Part shown: in pieces, positions 26,781 through 35,071 of the stretch
How the letters are laid out: each line of letters starts with the position of its first letter
Numbering within the stretch: position 1 is the stretch's first letter
NCBI GenBank assembly: GCA_028688905.1
Contig: JAQTXH010000001.1
Location: forward strand, 1-64,000
DNA from: Acidiphilium sp.
GTDB taxonomy: Bacteria; Pseudomonadota; Alphaproteobacteria; Acetobacterales; Acetobacteraceae
DNA length: 64,000 bases
Direction: 5' to 3'
The notes under the pieces: model-generated
Seen by the model: the letters and a program-made list of their open reading frames with translations, nothing else
The model's database searches: none
Told to the model about the DNA's origin: nothing
Made by a program: the position numbers and the translations under genes

Positions 26781-27179
26781 TCATTTTGCTTTCAGCAGAA
26801 GCGCCTTGATCGAATCGAGATCAGTGTCGCCGACCGACCGTCCCTTTTCCTTGGAGCCATGAAACACGATCAATGTGCTCTGCATTTGCGCACCAAACGA
26901 ACGAACCACGTCTTTCTGCGTGTCGAAATCAACCTTGTAAATTACGAGATCCCCGAACATCGGGCTTTCGGCCAACTGATCGATGATAGGATGCTGCTTC
27001 GCGCAGATCGGGCACCAAGTCGCGGAGATGTCGACAAGAATCGGCTTGTCCTCGTGCTGGGACGCCGCAAACGCCTGTTGTGTGTACGGTGCCTGGCTTG
27101 CCGCCAGGGCCGCCCCGGCTGGAGCGAAGTATAGTCCGATCATGAGCATGATCGTCGACAAGAACTTGATGGATGGCAT
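26781..27179 (-). CDS. Exported thioredoxin-like protein
   Basis: A 132-residue protein with a signal peptide (MPSIKFLSTIMLMIGLYFAP up to about AALA) and a thioredoxin fold with the redox motif WCPIC. I chose ATG 27179 because GGAGA lies just upstream and the signal peptide starts there; the longer open frame is not protein-like. It is the probable partner of CcdA and the first gene behind a sigma-F-type promoter. Confidence 0.86.
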   Translation of the reverse strand: MPSIKFLSTIMLMIGLYFAPAGAALAASQAPYTQQAFAASQHEDKPILVDISATWCPICAKQHPIIDQLAESPMFGDLVIYKVDFDTQKDVVRSFGAQMQSTLIVFHGSKEKGRSVGDTDLDSIKALLLKAK

Positions 27180-27249
27180 CCTGATCTCCCAATGGCCGTT
27201 GAGCGGAAGCGCTCGGCGTCTGGCGACGTCGATAGTCCCTATATCGGAG

Positions 27250-27275
27250 TTCGGAGCCGGTCGGCGGAAGGTTAC
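27250..27275 (-). promoter_or_regulatory. Sigma-F-type promoter of the thioredoxin-CcdA operon
   Basis: Minus strand: GTAACC (27275-27270), 16 bases, CGAA (27253-27250). It lies about 70 bases before the thioredoxin start at 27179 and would drive thioredoxin, ccdA, the Tat protein and the DsrE-like gene. Confidence 0.75.
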
Positions 27276-27551
27276 GTTGGCTGAAGGAAGTTGCTCAGGA
27301 CGGCGCGCTCGAAGTAGCCCGCATTCAAGGGGATACGCCTGATCAAATCCAAGTGAAGTCCAGTGCTGGCCCTTCCGGCATGGGCGTATGTCCGACCGAT
27401 TGCTCGGGAGCAAGGGAGCCGGCACAAACGCAGCATCAGGCGCAGATCTCGGTGAAGAGGGCCGGCCCCCAGCATGACCGCCAGACTATCGCATTTCCGG
27501 CAGGACGATCAGGCTCCTCCCGGTCGCAAACTTATCCGGTCCGATCCGAGC

Positions 27552-27577
27552 GTAACCCTTTTGGCGCTCACAACGAA
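27552..27577 (+). promoter_or_regulatory. Sigma-F-type promoter of the YiiX-like gene
   Basis: GTAACC (27552-27557), 16 bases, CGAA (27574-27577), about 33-42 bases before the start of the downstream gene, an ideal distance for a promoter. Confidence 0.75.
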
Positions 27578-27609
27578 TCTATGAACATATAAGGTAATGA
27601 TCGATACCG

Positions 27610-28413
27610 GTGAGGGGCATGAACCGTATATTGGCCAGGATCGGTCATACCCTCGCCAGATTTCTGAGCGGTGAGCGACACGTCCACAGCGCAACCCCGC
27701 TGACGCCGCCGGACCGGCTGATGAATTGCCTAGAGCCCGCCGACGTGGTGTTGGTTGAGGGCAACTCGAAGATCAGCACCGCCATCAAGTACCTAACACA
27801 GTCGACGTGGTCGCATGCGGCCCTCTATGTCGGGCCGCCCGGCTCAGAGTTATTTTCTGATCCGATGCATTGCTTCATCGAAGCCGATCTCGTAGCAGGC
27901 GTCCGTAGCGTCGGCTTCGAGGAATTCGTGGGAATGCCGACGCGGATATGCCGACCGGTCGGGTTGAACGAAGCAGAATGCCGAGCGGTCGTCGATTTCG
28001 CGATCAGCCGCTTAGGGCACAGCTACGATCTCAGGAATATCATCGACCTTGCACGCTACCTGTTCCCAACGCCCCCGGTGCCGTCCCAATTTCGCCGACG
28101 GATGATCGCGCTCGGAAGCGGAGATCCCACCAGAGCGATTTGCTCGACGCTTATTGCCGAAGCTTTCCAGTCGGTGAATTATCCAGTTCTTCCGACCATC
28201 GAGTATCGCGCAGCCGCGACCCAGGAATGTCCCCACTGTATGGACGAGATTTTGCACATCCGCCACCATTCCCTCTTCGTCCCGCGCGACTTCGATGTGT
28301 CGCCCTATTTCCGAATCGTGAAGCCGACAATCGATGGCAATTTCGACTTCAGGACTCTCCAATGGGAACGGGAGGCTGCTCGCCAATCGGTCGAGGATGC
28401 AGCCCATCCATAA
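27610..28413 (+). CDS. YiiX/YebB-like permuted papain-fold hydrolase (C92-like)
   Basis: A 267-residue protein of the NlpC/P60-related YaeF/YiiX class. Visible are the opening ADVVLVEGNSKISTAIKYLT, the probable catalytic His in WSHAALYVG, and a C-terminal Cys in RAICSTLIAEAF; the order His before Cys marks the circular permutation. It may cleave amide bonds in peptidoglycan or lipids. GTG 27610 or ATG 27619 are possible starts. A sigma-F-type promoter precedes it. Confidence 0.82.
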   Translation: MRGMNRILARIGHTLARFLSGERHVHSATPLTPPDRLMNCLEPADVVLVEGNSKISTAIKYLTQSTWSHAALYVGPPGSELFSDPMHCFIEADLVAGVRSVGFEEFVGMPTRICRPVGLNEAECRAVVDFAISRLGHSYDLRNIIDLARYLFPTPPVPSQFRRRMIALGSGDPTRAICSTLIAEAFQSVNYPVLPTIEYRAAATQECPHCMDEILHIRHHSLFVPRDFDVSPYFRIVKPTIDGNFDFRTLQWEREAARQSVEDAAHP

Positions 28414-28538
28414 GCAGCGACTGTCTGTTCACCTGGATAATCCTTTACATGCTTGCGGCCCAACAAATGGGGGTGCCGGACACCACAACTGTGCAAGATC
28501 GTCTGCATCTCTTGGATCATGAACGGGAAGGGACGGTG

Positions 28539-28829
28539 CTATTGCGCAGCCTCAACTCGCACACCCTTCCAGAATGCAACCTTCCCGGCGATCTGGCTCG
28601 CCGCGCTCTTGGGCGTGGGATAGTACCAAGCCGCGTCGGCGTTGACCTTGTCATCGACGACGATCGAGTAGTAATTGGCGGTTCCCTTCCACGGGCAGAC
28701 CGTTTGAGTATCGCTGGGCCGGAAGAATTCTTTCCGCAACGACTCCTGCGGAAAATAATGATTACCCTCGACAATCTCCGTCTTGTCAGTCTCGGCGATG
28801 ACTGCTCCGTTCCACACAGCCTTCATCAT
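28539..28829 (-). CDS. DUF427 protein
   Basis: About 96 residues with the DUF427 pattern: MKAVWNGAVIAET, EGNHYFPQESL, VCPWKGTANYYSI and AWYYPTPK. Function unknown; such proteins are small beta-barrel folds. I chose ATG 28829 because AGGAGG lies seven bases upstream; the frame extends 34 codons further without family support. It stands between the YiiX-like gene and the arsenosugar set. Confidence 0.88.
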   Translation of the reverse strand: MMKAVWNGAVIAETDKTEIVEGNHYFPQESLRKEFFRPSDTQTVCPWKGTANYYSIVVDDKVNADAAWYYPTPKSAASQIAGKVAFWKGVRVEAAQ

Positions 28830-28997
28830 GCGACTACCTCCTGCATAAGCTTCATCACGACCGAAGACCCGCGAAAGCCAGCTTCGAATTGCTCCTGACT
28901 GCGAGCGCTGAGCATCATTCATTCTCATCATCCCATTCCGTGAACTAGCCGTGACCGACCACGCCCACGCGGGCGACTTGGGCTTTGACCGCCAGTC

Positions 28998-29657
28998 TCA
29001 TAATGGTGTTGCACAGGACTGATCTTTTGCATTGGAACGGTCCAAGCCGATCCAAGGCCTGCCGGCGAAAGTCCGCGGCGTAGCGAGATGGCGCTTCAGC
29101 GCTGCAGCATCGTCGACATCCTCCAAGACCTCGACAAATGCGACACTGTGTTTGCGTAGATTAGTTATCGTATCTTCGAGCGCGTGCTCGGAGGACCAGC
29201 GTACTTTTGCGAACGGATCGACGAATTTCGGCCGGCGGCGCAGGCCGACGAGCCAATAGCCGCCGTCCATCGCTGGACCGAAAACGGCGTCGTTGCTTCC
29301 CAGCAGGCGGAAAGCCTTGGCAATGGCTGCCGTGGAAATTCCCGGAATGTCACTGCCGACGATCACGACGGGACCAGGGGGCAAGCGTTGAGCCACGGCC
29401 GCCATACGATCGCCGAGCGAACCGCGGCCCTGAGGGATCATATGGAATAGCCCTGGCATGGGTCGTTGCGGCATTGGTGTCAGGGCGAGCCAGGTGATCC
29501 ACCGTGGGTCGCCGGCGAGGCGCCGCAGCGTCATTTGCAATATGGTCCGTTGAAACCTGAGCGCTTCAACGGCGCCGACATCCCTGGCGAGGCGACGCTT
29601 GCCTGAACCAAGGCGGGGAAGACGGGCAAAGACAACGAGGTGACAAGTCAACGCCAT
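28998..29657 (-). CDS. TIGR04282-type (arsenosugar) nucleotidyl/glycosyltransferase
   Basis: About 219 residues, a GT-A fold like CofC and MobA: LVVFARLPRLGSGKRRLA at the N-terminus, VVIVGSDIPGI, then DAVFGPAMDGGYWLVGL and RWSSEHAL. This set of motifs marks the TIGR04282 family, named for its place in arsenosugar gene clusters. The start ATG 29657 is two bases after the stop of the TIGR04283 gene. It probably activates or transfers the arsenic-bearing sugar; the exact step is not known. Confidence 0.88.
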   Translation of the reverse strand: MALTCHLVVFARLPRLGSGKRRLARDVGAVEALRFQRTILQMTLRRLAGDPRWITWLALTPMPQRPMPGLFHMIPQGRGSLGDRMAAVAQRLPPGPVVIVGSDIPGISTAAIAKAFRLLGSNDAVFGPAMDGGYWLVGLRRRPKFVDPFAKVRWSSEHALEDTITNLRKHSVAFVEVLEDVDDAAALKRHLATPRTFAGRPWIGLDRSNAKDQSCATPL

Positions 29658-29659
29658 AT

Positions 29660-30325
29660 TCAACCATAGAGTCGATGAATGAGGTGCGGGGGCACGCCGA
29701 GGAAATACAAGGACAGGCAGCCCAGGTTGCGGGCGCTTCGCCGAAGCCAGCCGTCTCGGCACCAGCGAGCGGCGGAGGTCAGCGCACGCGTTTGGAGGAC
29801 CACGAGCCGCCGGCGTCCGATGCGTCGGATCAAATCGACGTCCTCCATGAGGGGGATGGGGCGGAAGCCCCCCAACGCCTCATAGAATGCCCTCCGGATC
29901 AGGAGGCCCTGATCGCCATAGGCGAGGCCAAGGGCCCGTACCCGCCACGCCACCCAGCGCTCCAAGCGGCGGGCTTTGGTGGAGGCGTCGTCCAATGCGA
30001 AGCCGAAGACGGCGGCGCGTTCGGCATTGTGGGGCACCGCCATGAACGCCTCTGTTTCCTCCCTCCAGCCGTTCTCGAGGAGCGTGTCGCTGTGCAAGAA
30101 TAGCAGCCATTCGGTTTCTACCATGGCCGCGGCAGCGCAGAGCTGGTTTCCCCGGCCGCGCCGCGCTTGCACGACACGCGCGTTTCGGGCCCGGCCGACT
30201 TCAGCGGTGTTATCGGTTGAGCCGCCGTCCGCGATCAGCACCTGGTCTCGGCGCCCGAGCGCCGCGAGGGTTGCTGGCAGGCTCGCTCCTGAATTGAGCG
30301 TGGGAATGATGACGGTCAAAGTCAT
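29660..30325 (-). CDS. TIGR04283-type (arsenosugar) family 2 glycosyltransferase
   Basis: A 221-residue family 2 glycosyltransferase: TVIIPTLNSGASLPATL, ADGGSTDNT, GRGNQLCAAA, FLHSDT as the metal-binding motif and YGDQGLLIRR with MEDVDL near the end. The TIGR04283 family is a regular neighbour of TIGR04282 in arsenosugar loci. The start overlaps the TVP38 gene stop by 4 bases. Confidence 0.88.
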   Translation of the reverse strand: MTLTVIIPTLNSGASLPATLAALGRRDQVLIADGGSTDNTAEVGRARNARVVQARRGRGNQLCAAAAMVETEWLLFLHSDTLLENGWREETEAFMAVPHNAERAAVFGFALDDASTKARRLERWVAWRVRALGLAYGDQGLLIRRAFYEALGGFRPIPLMEDVDLIRRIGRRRLVVLQTRALTSAARWCRDGWLRRSARNLGCLSLYFLGVPPHLIHRLYG

Positions 30326-31041
30326 CGCGTACCCCGCTTTCTAAGCCAAGTGACGAGGAGGGGCACGAGCGCAAGCAAAGCGAGACCGATGCGGAGCGCG
30401 ATCATTGCGGGCTCTAAGAGCTCGTCATTCGGACCGCGCGAGCTCGCGCCGGCGGCGAGGGACAGACCGTCGCCGATCGAAGTGAAGGCCAATGTGCCGG
30501 GAATGATTCCGATCAGAGTCGCGAGAGCGAAAGACCGCAGCGGGGTGCGGAATGCGGCCGCCGCCAGATTAACAGCCCAGAACGGAAAGAGAGGAACCAG
30601 TCGCAAGAACATGAGATAGGTGAAAGCATTGCGGGCAAATCCGTCCTCCATCCGCGCGATAAAGGCGCTGCTTCGGGCACGAAGCGCGTCGCCGACGACG
30701 AACCGGGCCAGGATAAACAGTATGACGGCGCCGGTCGTCGCGCCGAAAACACTCAGCGCCGCGCCCAGCCACAGGCCGAATAGAAGACCGCCGGCGATTG
30801 TCATGATGGTGGCGCCGGGCAAAGAGAAGGCAACGACTGCGATATAGGCCAGCAGAAAGCCCATGATCGCCAAGAAACGATGCGTACTCGCGAAGCCATG
30901 TAGCCGGCGCTCGTTGGCGCGCAGGCTGTCCAACGTGATATAGCGGTTCAGACCCAGAAGGAAGAAGGCGAGGATGAATGCGGCGATGATACCAAGCGGA
31001 ACCAGCCGTTTGCCGAGCGTCGCCGGTGTCATCCGAACCAT
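30322..31041 (-). CDS. TVP38/TMEM64-family membrane protein
   Basis: A 239-residue protein with about six membrane segments and the SNARE-associated/DedA-like core: SLPGATIMTIAGGLLFG and RLVPLFPFWAVNLAAAAF. These proteins are lipid scramblase- or transporter-like. In arsenosugar clusters it may move a product or lipid intermediate. It overlaps both neighbours by a few bases, in a tightly packed operon. Confidence 0.87.
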   Translation of the reverse strand: MVRMTPATLGKRLVPLGIIAAFILAFFLLGLNRYITLDSLRANERRLHGFASTHRFLAIMGFLLAYIAVVAFSLPGATIMTIAGGLLFGLWLGAALSVFGATTGAVILFILARFVVGDALRARSSAFIARMEDGFARNAFTYLMFLRLVPLFPFWAVNLAAAAFRTPLRSFALATLIGIIPGTLAFTSIGDGLSLAAGASSRGPNDELLEPAMIALRIGLALLALVPLLVTWLRKRGTR

Positions 31042-32480
31042 CCCAGGAGGCGCACCAGCCAGCGGGTTCGATCACTGAACAGCGTTGGGGTGTAGAAACT
31101 GCCGGCAACTCGTTTCGTGATTTCGCTAAAACTGGGATAAGGCGCGATGGCGTTGGCCAGCGCGCCGATCTTGAAGTGCCCCGAGACGGCCAAGGTCCAA
31201 GGCAGCAGCAGCTCCCCGGCCTGCCTCCCAACAATGGTAGCCCCGAGGACGCGCCCCCGCTTGGTGACCATAATCTTCGCGAATCCGCGCTCGGCACCGT
31301 CTGTGCGTGCGCGGTCAATCTCCGTGAAGGGTTCGCGAAGGACCCTCACGTGGTGACCATGGTTTTCGCGGGCTTGAGCCTCGGTCATGCCGACTTGCGC
31401 CAGCTCCGGGTCCGCATAAGTGACCCGGGGAAAGGCCCTTAGGTCAACCTTGGCGGGAAATCGGAACAAGGCGTTTCGGAGGATAATCCCCGCGTGGTAA
31501 CCGGCAAGATGCGTGAATTGATAACTGCCGGCGACATCGCCCGCGGCGTATATTCTCCGATTGCTGGTGCGGAGCCGCGCGTCGACCTCGATGCCCTTGG
31601 GGCCATATCCGACGCCCGCCGCTTCGAGATTTAGATCTTCAACGTTCGGAAGTCGTCCGGTTGCAATCAGCAGATGCGATGCATCGATTTCGTGTTCCCC
31701 GTTCTGGTCGGCGAAGGTGACAGAGATCCGCGCGCCGTTTGACCGGACGCACGGATCGACGGCGGCCTCATGCAATCGCACGCCATCCTCGATCAGGGCT
31801 TGGCGCAGGACCGCGACAGCATCGGGGTCGTCTCGCGGCAGTAGGGCGCTGCGCGAGAGCACCGTGACCTCGGCGCCCAACCGGCGGTGCGCTTGCGCCA
31901 TCTCGACTCCGATCGGCCCGCCACCAACGATGACCAGATGTTGTGGAAGGACCGCGTTCTCGAACAGCGTCTCATTGGTGAAGTAGGGCACCTGATCTAA
32001 GCCCGGTATCGACGGGACATTGGGCCGGCTCCCGGTCGCGATCACAATTCGGCGGGCGCAAAGCCGCCGGCCGCCAGCCTCGATTGTGCGCCCATCGACG
32101 AAACGCGCGCGGGCGCGGATGACGGTACAGCCAAGGCGGGTGAAGCGCTCCTCGGAATCGTGCGGCGCAATAGCACCGATGACACTGTGGACGTAGTCGT
32201 GAACCTCGCTGAAGTCGAAACCGGCTGAAACCGCCGGACCGCCAAAGCGCGCCGCGTCGTGCAGCGAATGGGCAAGCTTGGCGACCGCAAGCAACGACTT
32301 CGAAGGGACGCACCCGGTATTGAGGCAATCGCCGCCCATGCGATTGGCCTCGACGAGCACGGTGCGCGCGCCCATCTGGGCGGCGCCGGCGGCGATCGAG
32401 AGTCCTGCGGAGCCCGCGCCAATGACGCAGAGATCGGTGTCGGATGCGTTGCCGCGCGCTATCGGCTTAGTGTTGCCCAC
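31029..32480 (-). CDS. MerA-like FAD-dependent disulfide oxidoreductase
   Basis: About 483 residues. Motifs: CVIGAGSAGLSIAAGAA, redox-active GGDCLNTGCVPSK, second nucleotide-binding IVGGGPIGVEM and AAGDVAGSYQF. Unlike MerA there is no C-terminal cysteine pair, so mercury reduction is unlikely. Flavoproteins of this type occur in arsenosugar clusters with TVP38 and TIGR04282/04283, perhaps to reduce arsenic-thiol intermediates. I use GTG 32480 as start, which overlaps the radical SAM stop by 14 bases; the longer frame would run deep into that gene. Confidence 0.85.
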   Translation of the reverse strand: MGNTKPIARGNASDTDLCVIGAGSAGLSIAAGAAQMGARTVLVEANRMGGDCLNTGCVPSKSLLAVAKLAHSLHDAARFGGPAVSAGFDFSEVHDYVHSVIGAIAPHDSEERFTRLGCTVIRARARFVDGRTIEAGGRRLCARRIVIATGSRPNVPSIPGLDQVPYFTNETLFENAVLPQHLVIVGGGPIGVEMAQAHRRLGAEVTVLSRSALLPRDDPDAVAVLRQALIEDGVRLHEAAVDPCVRSNGARISVTFADQNGEHEIDASHLLIATGRLPNVEDLNLEAAGVGYGPKGIEVDARLRTSNRRIYAAGDVAGSYQFTHLAGYHAGIILRNALFRFPAKVDLRAFPRVTYADPELAQVGMTEAQARENHGHHVRVLREPFTEIDRARTDGAERGFAKIMVTKRGRVLGATIVGRQAGELLLPWTLAVSGHFKIGALANAIAPYPSFSEITKRVAGSFYTPTLFSDRTRWLVRLLGWFG

Positions 32481-33405
32481 TGCACGATGCTCCGCCCAGG
32501 ACGCAGAACCGCGCGCAGAAGGGGTGATTGAGTGGAACGGGCTGCGCGGTCGCCGCAGCCAGCGTCGTCCCCAGATCGAACGCCGGATCATATGGCAAAA
32601 GCGTGCAGGCCGCGACCGTCGGTCGATCCGCGCCCTTATGCTTCACGACCATGCGAGAGCTGGAGCACATTACCGACGAGGGGCTTCGCCCAAGAATGGC
32701 CCAGCACTGCTCGGTGATCTCTGGCACATCCTCATCCGCTCGCATTTCCGGGAAGAGTATGAGCTGGGCGTGATCGCGTTCGTCGACCGGAATACCCAGT
32801 TCAGCAAAAAGACGGCCATAGCCCGCTCTGAGCTGATCTTCTGTCTCACCCCAGATCATACGGCCTGCGACAGAAACGGCGAGCCCTGCCCTTACCAACC
32901 ATAGCAGGCCTGCAATGGTTGGCTCCCAGCTCCGCGCACCCCGAAGTTGCTCATGACCGGCCTTGTCATAGTGGTCGAGAGAAACCCGAAGGAATAGCTT
33001 GCCGGGAAATCGCGCATTGAGGGCCGCCAGTGGCCCCATCAGTTTTTGCATGGGCTTCATCGCGTTGGTCAGCACCAACACCCTGAAGCCCGCGCCCAGG
33101 CTGTCGGCGATCAGGTCGATGATGGCGGGATTTATGAACGGCTCGCCGCCGGTAAAGCCGATTTCGGAGGGCTGCGGGTGCCGGCGCTTTGCCTCGTCCA
33201 AGAAGGGCCGCACGTCATCCCGGCTCAGGTAGATCAGGCGATCGTTCCGTGGACTCGACTCGATATAACAATTGTCACATGCCAGATTGCAGAGGGTTCC
33301 GGTATTAAACCAAAGTGTATCCAGGGTGCCGAGCAGCACGCTGGCCCGGGGCGCACCAGTCGCGGTCACGTATGGATCGATGAACTTCTTCACTGCAACG
33401 GCCAT
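32467..33405 (-). CDS. Radical SAM enzyme of the arsenosugar set
   Basis: A 312-residue radical SAM protein with cluster motif CNLACDNCYIES, followed by GFTGGEPFINP (SAM contact) and the partial barrel. Its C-terminus holds more cysteines (CARFCVLGGASC), suggesting a second site. Arsenosugar synthesis needs a radical SAM enzyme (ArsS) that moves a 5'-deoxyadenosyl group onto dimethylarsenite. This gene is in the right place, but I cannot say that it is ArsS rather than another family. It leads the operon to TIGR04282 behind a sigma-F-like promoter. Confidence 0.83.
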   Translation of the reverse strand: MAVAVKKFIDPYVTATGAPRASVLLGTLDTLWFNTGTLCNLACDNCYIESSPRNDRLIYLSRDDVRPFLDEAKRRHPQPSEIGFTGGEPFINPAIIDLIADSLGAGFRVLVLTNAMKPMQKLMGPLAALNARFPGKLFLRVSLDHYDKAGHEQLRGARSWEPTIAGLLWLVRAGLAVSVAGRMIWGETEDQLRAGYGRLFAELGIPVDERDHAQLILFPEMRADEDVPEITEQCWAILGRSPSSVMCSSSRMVVKHKGADRPTVAACTLLPYDPAFDLGTTLAAATAQPVPLNHPFCARFCVLGGASCSGQH

Positions 33406-33439
33406 GGTCCATCCAAGATATCGTCATATCCCTGGTAAG

Positions 33440-33465
33440 TTCGCCGGCAAGACCCGAAAGGTTTC
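33440..33465 (-). promoter_or_regulatory. Sigma-F-like promoter of the arsenosugar operon
   Basis: Minus strand: GAAACC (33465-33460), 16 bases, CGAA (33443-33440), about 35 bases before the radical SAM start at 33405. One mismatch in the -35 box, the same variant as at 19708. Confidence 0.62.
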
Positions 33466-33556
33466 TGGGCGACGGTAAGCGGTTGTGTCGTGGCGCGATG
33501 TCCGACAACGATCTGTGCAAGCGGGTCGGCGTCCGACGAGTGGCTGGTCGACCTGG

Positions 33557-34429
33557 TTAAGACCGGAGGATCCTGCCAGCGACAGCGTCGAGCCTGCCGA
33601 GCAGGTCACGGTCGCGCGCGCAGGGAGTGGTAATAAGGGCGGCATCCAAAGCTCGGTCGCATCCATGCGGACAGGACGCCGGTCTCTCATCCCTGAGCCG
33701 CGGCGCGAGCAGCCGGATCAGTCGCCTGGCGTTTTCGGCATTATCGTTCAGTACGCGGATGACGTCGGCGACCTGAACATGGGCGTGGTCCGGGTGCCAA
33801 CAATCGAAGTCGGTGACCATGGCGACCGTCAGAAAGCACATCTCGGCCTCGCGCGCGAGCTTCGCTTCCGGCATGTTGGTCATGCCGATGACATCGCACC
33901 CCCATGAGCGATAGATGCGCGATTCGGCCAAGCTTGAGAATTGCGGACCCTCCATGGCGAGGTAGGTGCCCCCTAGACTCACCGGGACGGAGGCCTCGAC
34001 CGCGCATTGGTGCGTCAGGTTGGCAAGCCGATCACAGGTCGGATGCGCCATTGAAACATGTGCGACCAACCCCTCGCCGAAAAAGCTGCTCTGTCGCGCT
34101 ATGGTGCGATCGACAAATTGATCCACCACAACGAAATAGCCTGGCGGTAAATCCTCGCGAAGCGAGCCGCACGCTGATACCGACAATAGATCGGTGACGC
34201 CCGAACGCTTCAAGGCATCGATGTTTGCACGATAGTTGATAGAACTCGGTGAATGGCGATGTCCACGACCATGCCGCGGGACGAAGACGATCTGTAGACC
34301 ATCGAGTGTACCGAATAGAAATTCGTCGGATGTCTCGCCGAAGGGCGACGCGACCCTCCGCCAGGTTGGATTCTCCAGCCCGGCAATGTCGTAAACGCCG
34401 CTTCCGCCAAGTACACCTAAAGTCGTCAT
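33557..34429 (-). CDS. S-methyl-5'-thioadenosine phosphorylase-like enzyme
   Basis: A 290-residue purine nucleoside phosphorylase of the MTAP type: GVLGGSGVYDI, FVPRHGRGHRHSPS (phosphate binding), INYRANIDALK, SACGSLREDL, GGTYLAMEGPQFSSLAES, and GMTNMPEAKLAREAEMCF. In arsenosugar loci a phosphorylase of this kind can remove adenine from the adenosylated dimethylarsenic product. It lies 39 bases after tlpA and probably shares the sigF transcript. A role in ordinary methionine salvage cannot be excluded. Confidence 0.9.
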   Translation of the reverse strand: MTTLGVLGGSGVYDIAGLENPTWRRVASPFGETSDEFLFGTLDGLQIVFVPRHGRGHRHSPSSINYRANIDALKRSGVTDLLSVSACGSLREDLPPGYFVVVDQFVDRTIARQSSFFGEGLVAHVSMAHPTCDRLANLTHQCAVEASVPVSLGGTYLAMEGPQFSSLAESRIYRSWGCDVIGMTNMPEAKLAREAEMCFLTVAMVTDFDCWHPDHAHVQVADVIRVLNDNAENARRLIRLLAPRLRDERPASCPHGCDRALDAALITTPCARDRDLLGRLDAVAGRILRS

Positions 34430-34468
34430 TCTTACTGCGCCCTGGTTCGTGAGCGGACGGCGAAGCCG

Positions 34469-35071
34469 TCACTTTAGATTGATGAAATAGTCGATGAACG
34501 AACGTGCGAGCGGAGAATCCCACGTCGTGGGACCAACTAGAAACCCTGTGACCAAGCCCCGCTTATCCAAGACGTAGGTGGTTGGATAGCCATAGACCGG
34601 CATCGTCGGTCCGGGCTTTCCCTCACTGGTCAGCGCGCCAAATTCGTGGTCGGGATCAAGCACTACGGTCAGGTACCGAAGATTGTGTTGCTTGACGAAT
34701 GACCTCACCTGCTGGCCATCGCCGCTGTCGAGTGAGACCGCGAGGACGACAAAGCGGTCGGGAGGAAGACTCGCCGCAAGTGCCTCGAGGGACGGCATTT
34801 CTTCCACACAAGGAGCACACCAACTGGCCCAGAAATTGAGGAGGACGACCTTTCCGTAGAACTTGTCCACGCTCAACGGGCGGCCGTCGAGGCCGCGCAG
34901 TCGCATGAGCGGCGCCGGCTTCAGCGGCTCTTCTAAAATGAACTGGCTTATTCCGTTGCGCAGCGTCGGCGGATTGAGCGATTCGGGACGTGCGTTCGCG
35001 CTCGAGACCGTTGCCGCCGCAGAAACGAGAACCACTGCTGCAATGCGCAGGAACGCGGGCGTCCACATCAT
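34469..35071 (-). CDS. TlpA-like exported thioredoxin
   Basis: About 200 residues: signal peptide (MMWTPAFLRIAAVVLVSA to about SANA), then a TlpA/ResA thioredoxin fold with NFWASWCAPCVEEMPSLEAL and a late cis-proline region VYGYPTTYVLD. It reduces disulfides in the periplasm. The start lies in an ATGA overlap with the nrsF gene, so the two are co-translated, and it may act on the sigma-F signalling disulfides or bufferin cysteines. Confidence 0.88.
   Translation of the reverse strand: MMWTPAFLRIAAVVLVSAAATVSSANARPESLNPPTLRNGISQFILEEPLKPAPLMRLRGLDGRPLSVDKFYGKVVLLNFWASWCAPCVEEMPSLEALAASLPPDRFVVLAVSLDSGDGQQVRSFVKQHNLRYLTVVLDPDHEFGALTSEGKPGPTMPVYGYPTTYVLDKRGLVTGFLVGPTTWDSPLARSFIDYFINLK

Larger units (their letters stand above)
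27180..27609. other. Intergenic region with two divergent sigma-F-type promoters
   Basis: No gene seen. Two matches to the sigma-F pattern point away from each other: one at 27250-27275 toward the thioredoxin gene and one at 27552-27577 toward the YiiX-like gene. Confidence 0.6.

Noticed and set aside
31029-32480. A second mercuric reductase
   Set aside because: It has the redox pair but no C-terminal cysteine pair, and its neighbours are arsenosugar genes.
34455-34470. GACGGC-GAA-GCCGTC hairpin as a terminator after tlpA
   Set aside because: The stem is short, there is no T-run, and the next gene starts only 39 bases on, so the genes are more likely co-transcribed.
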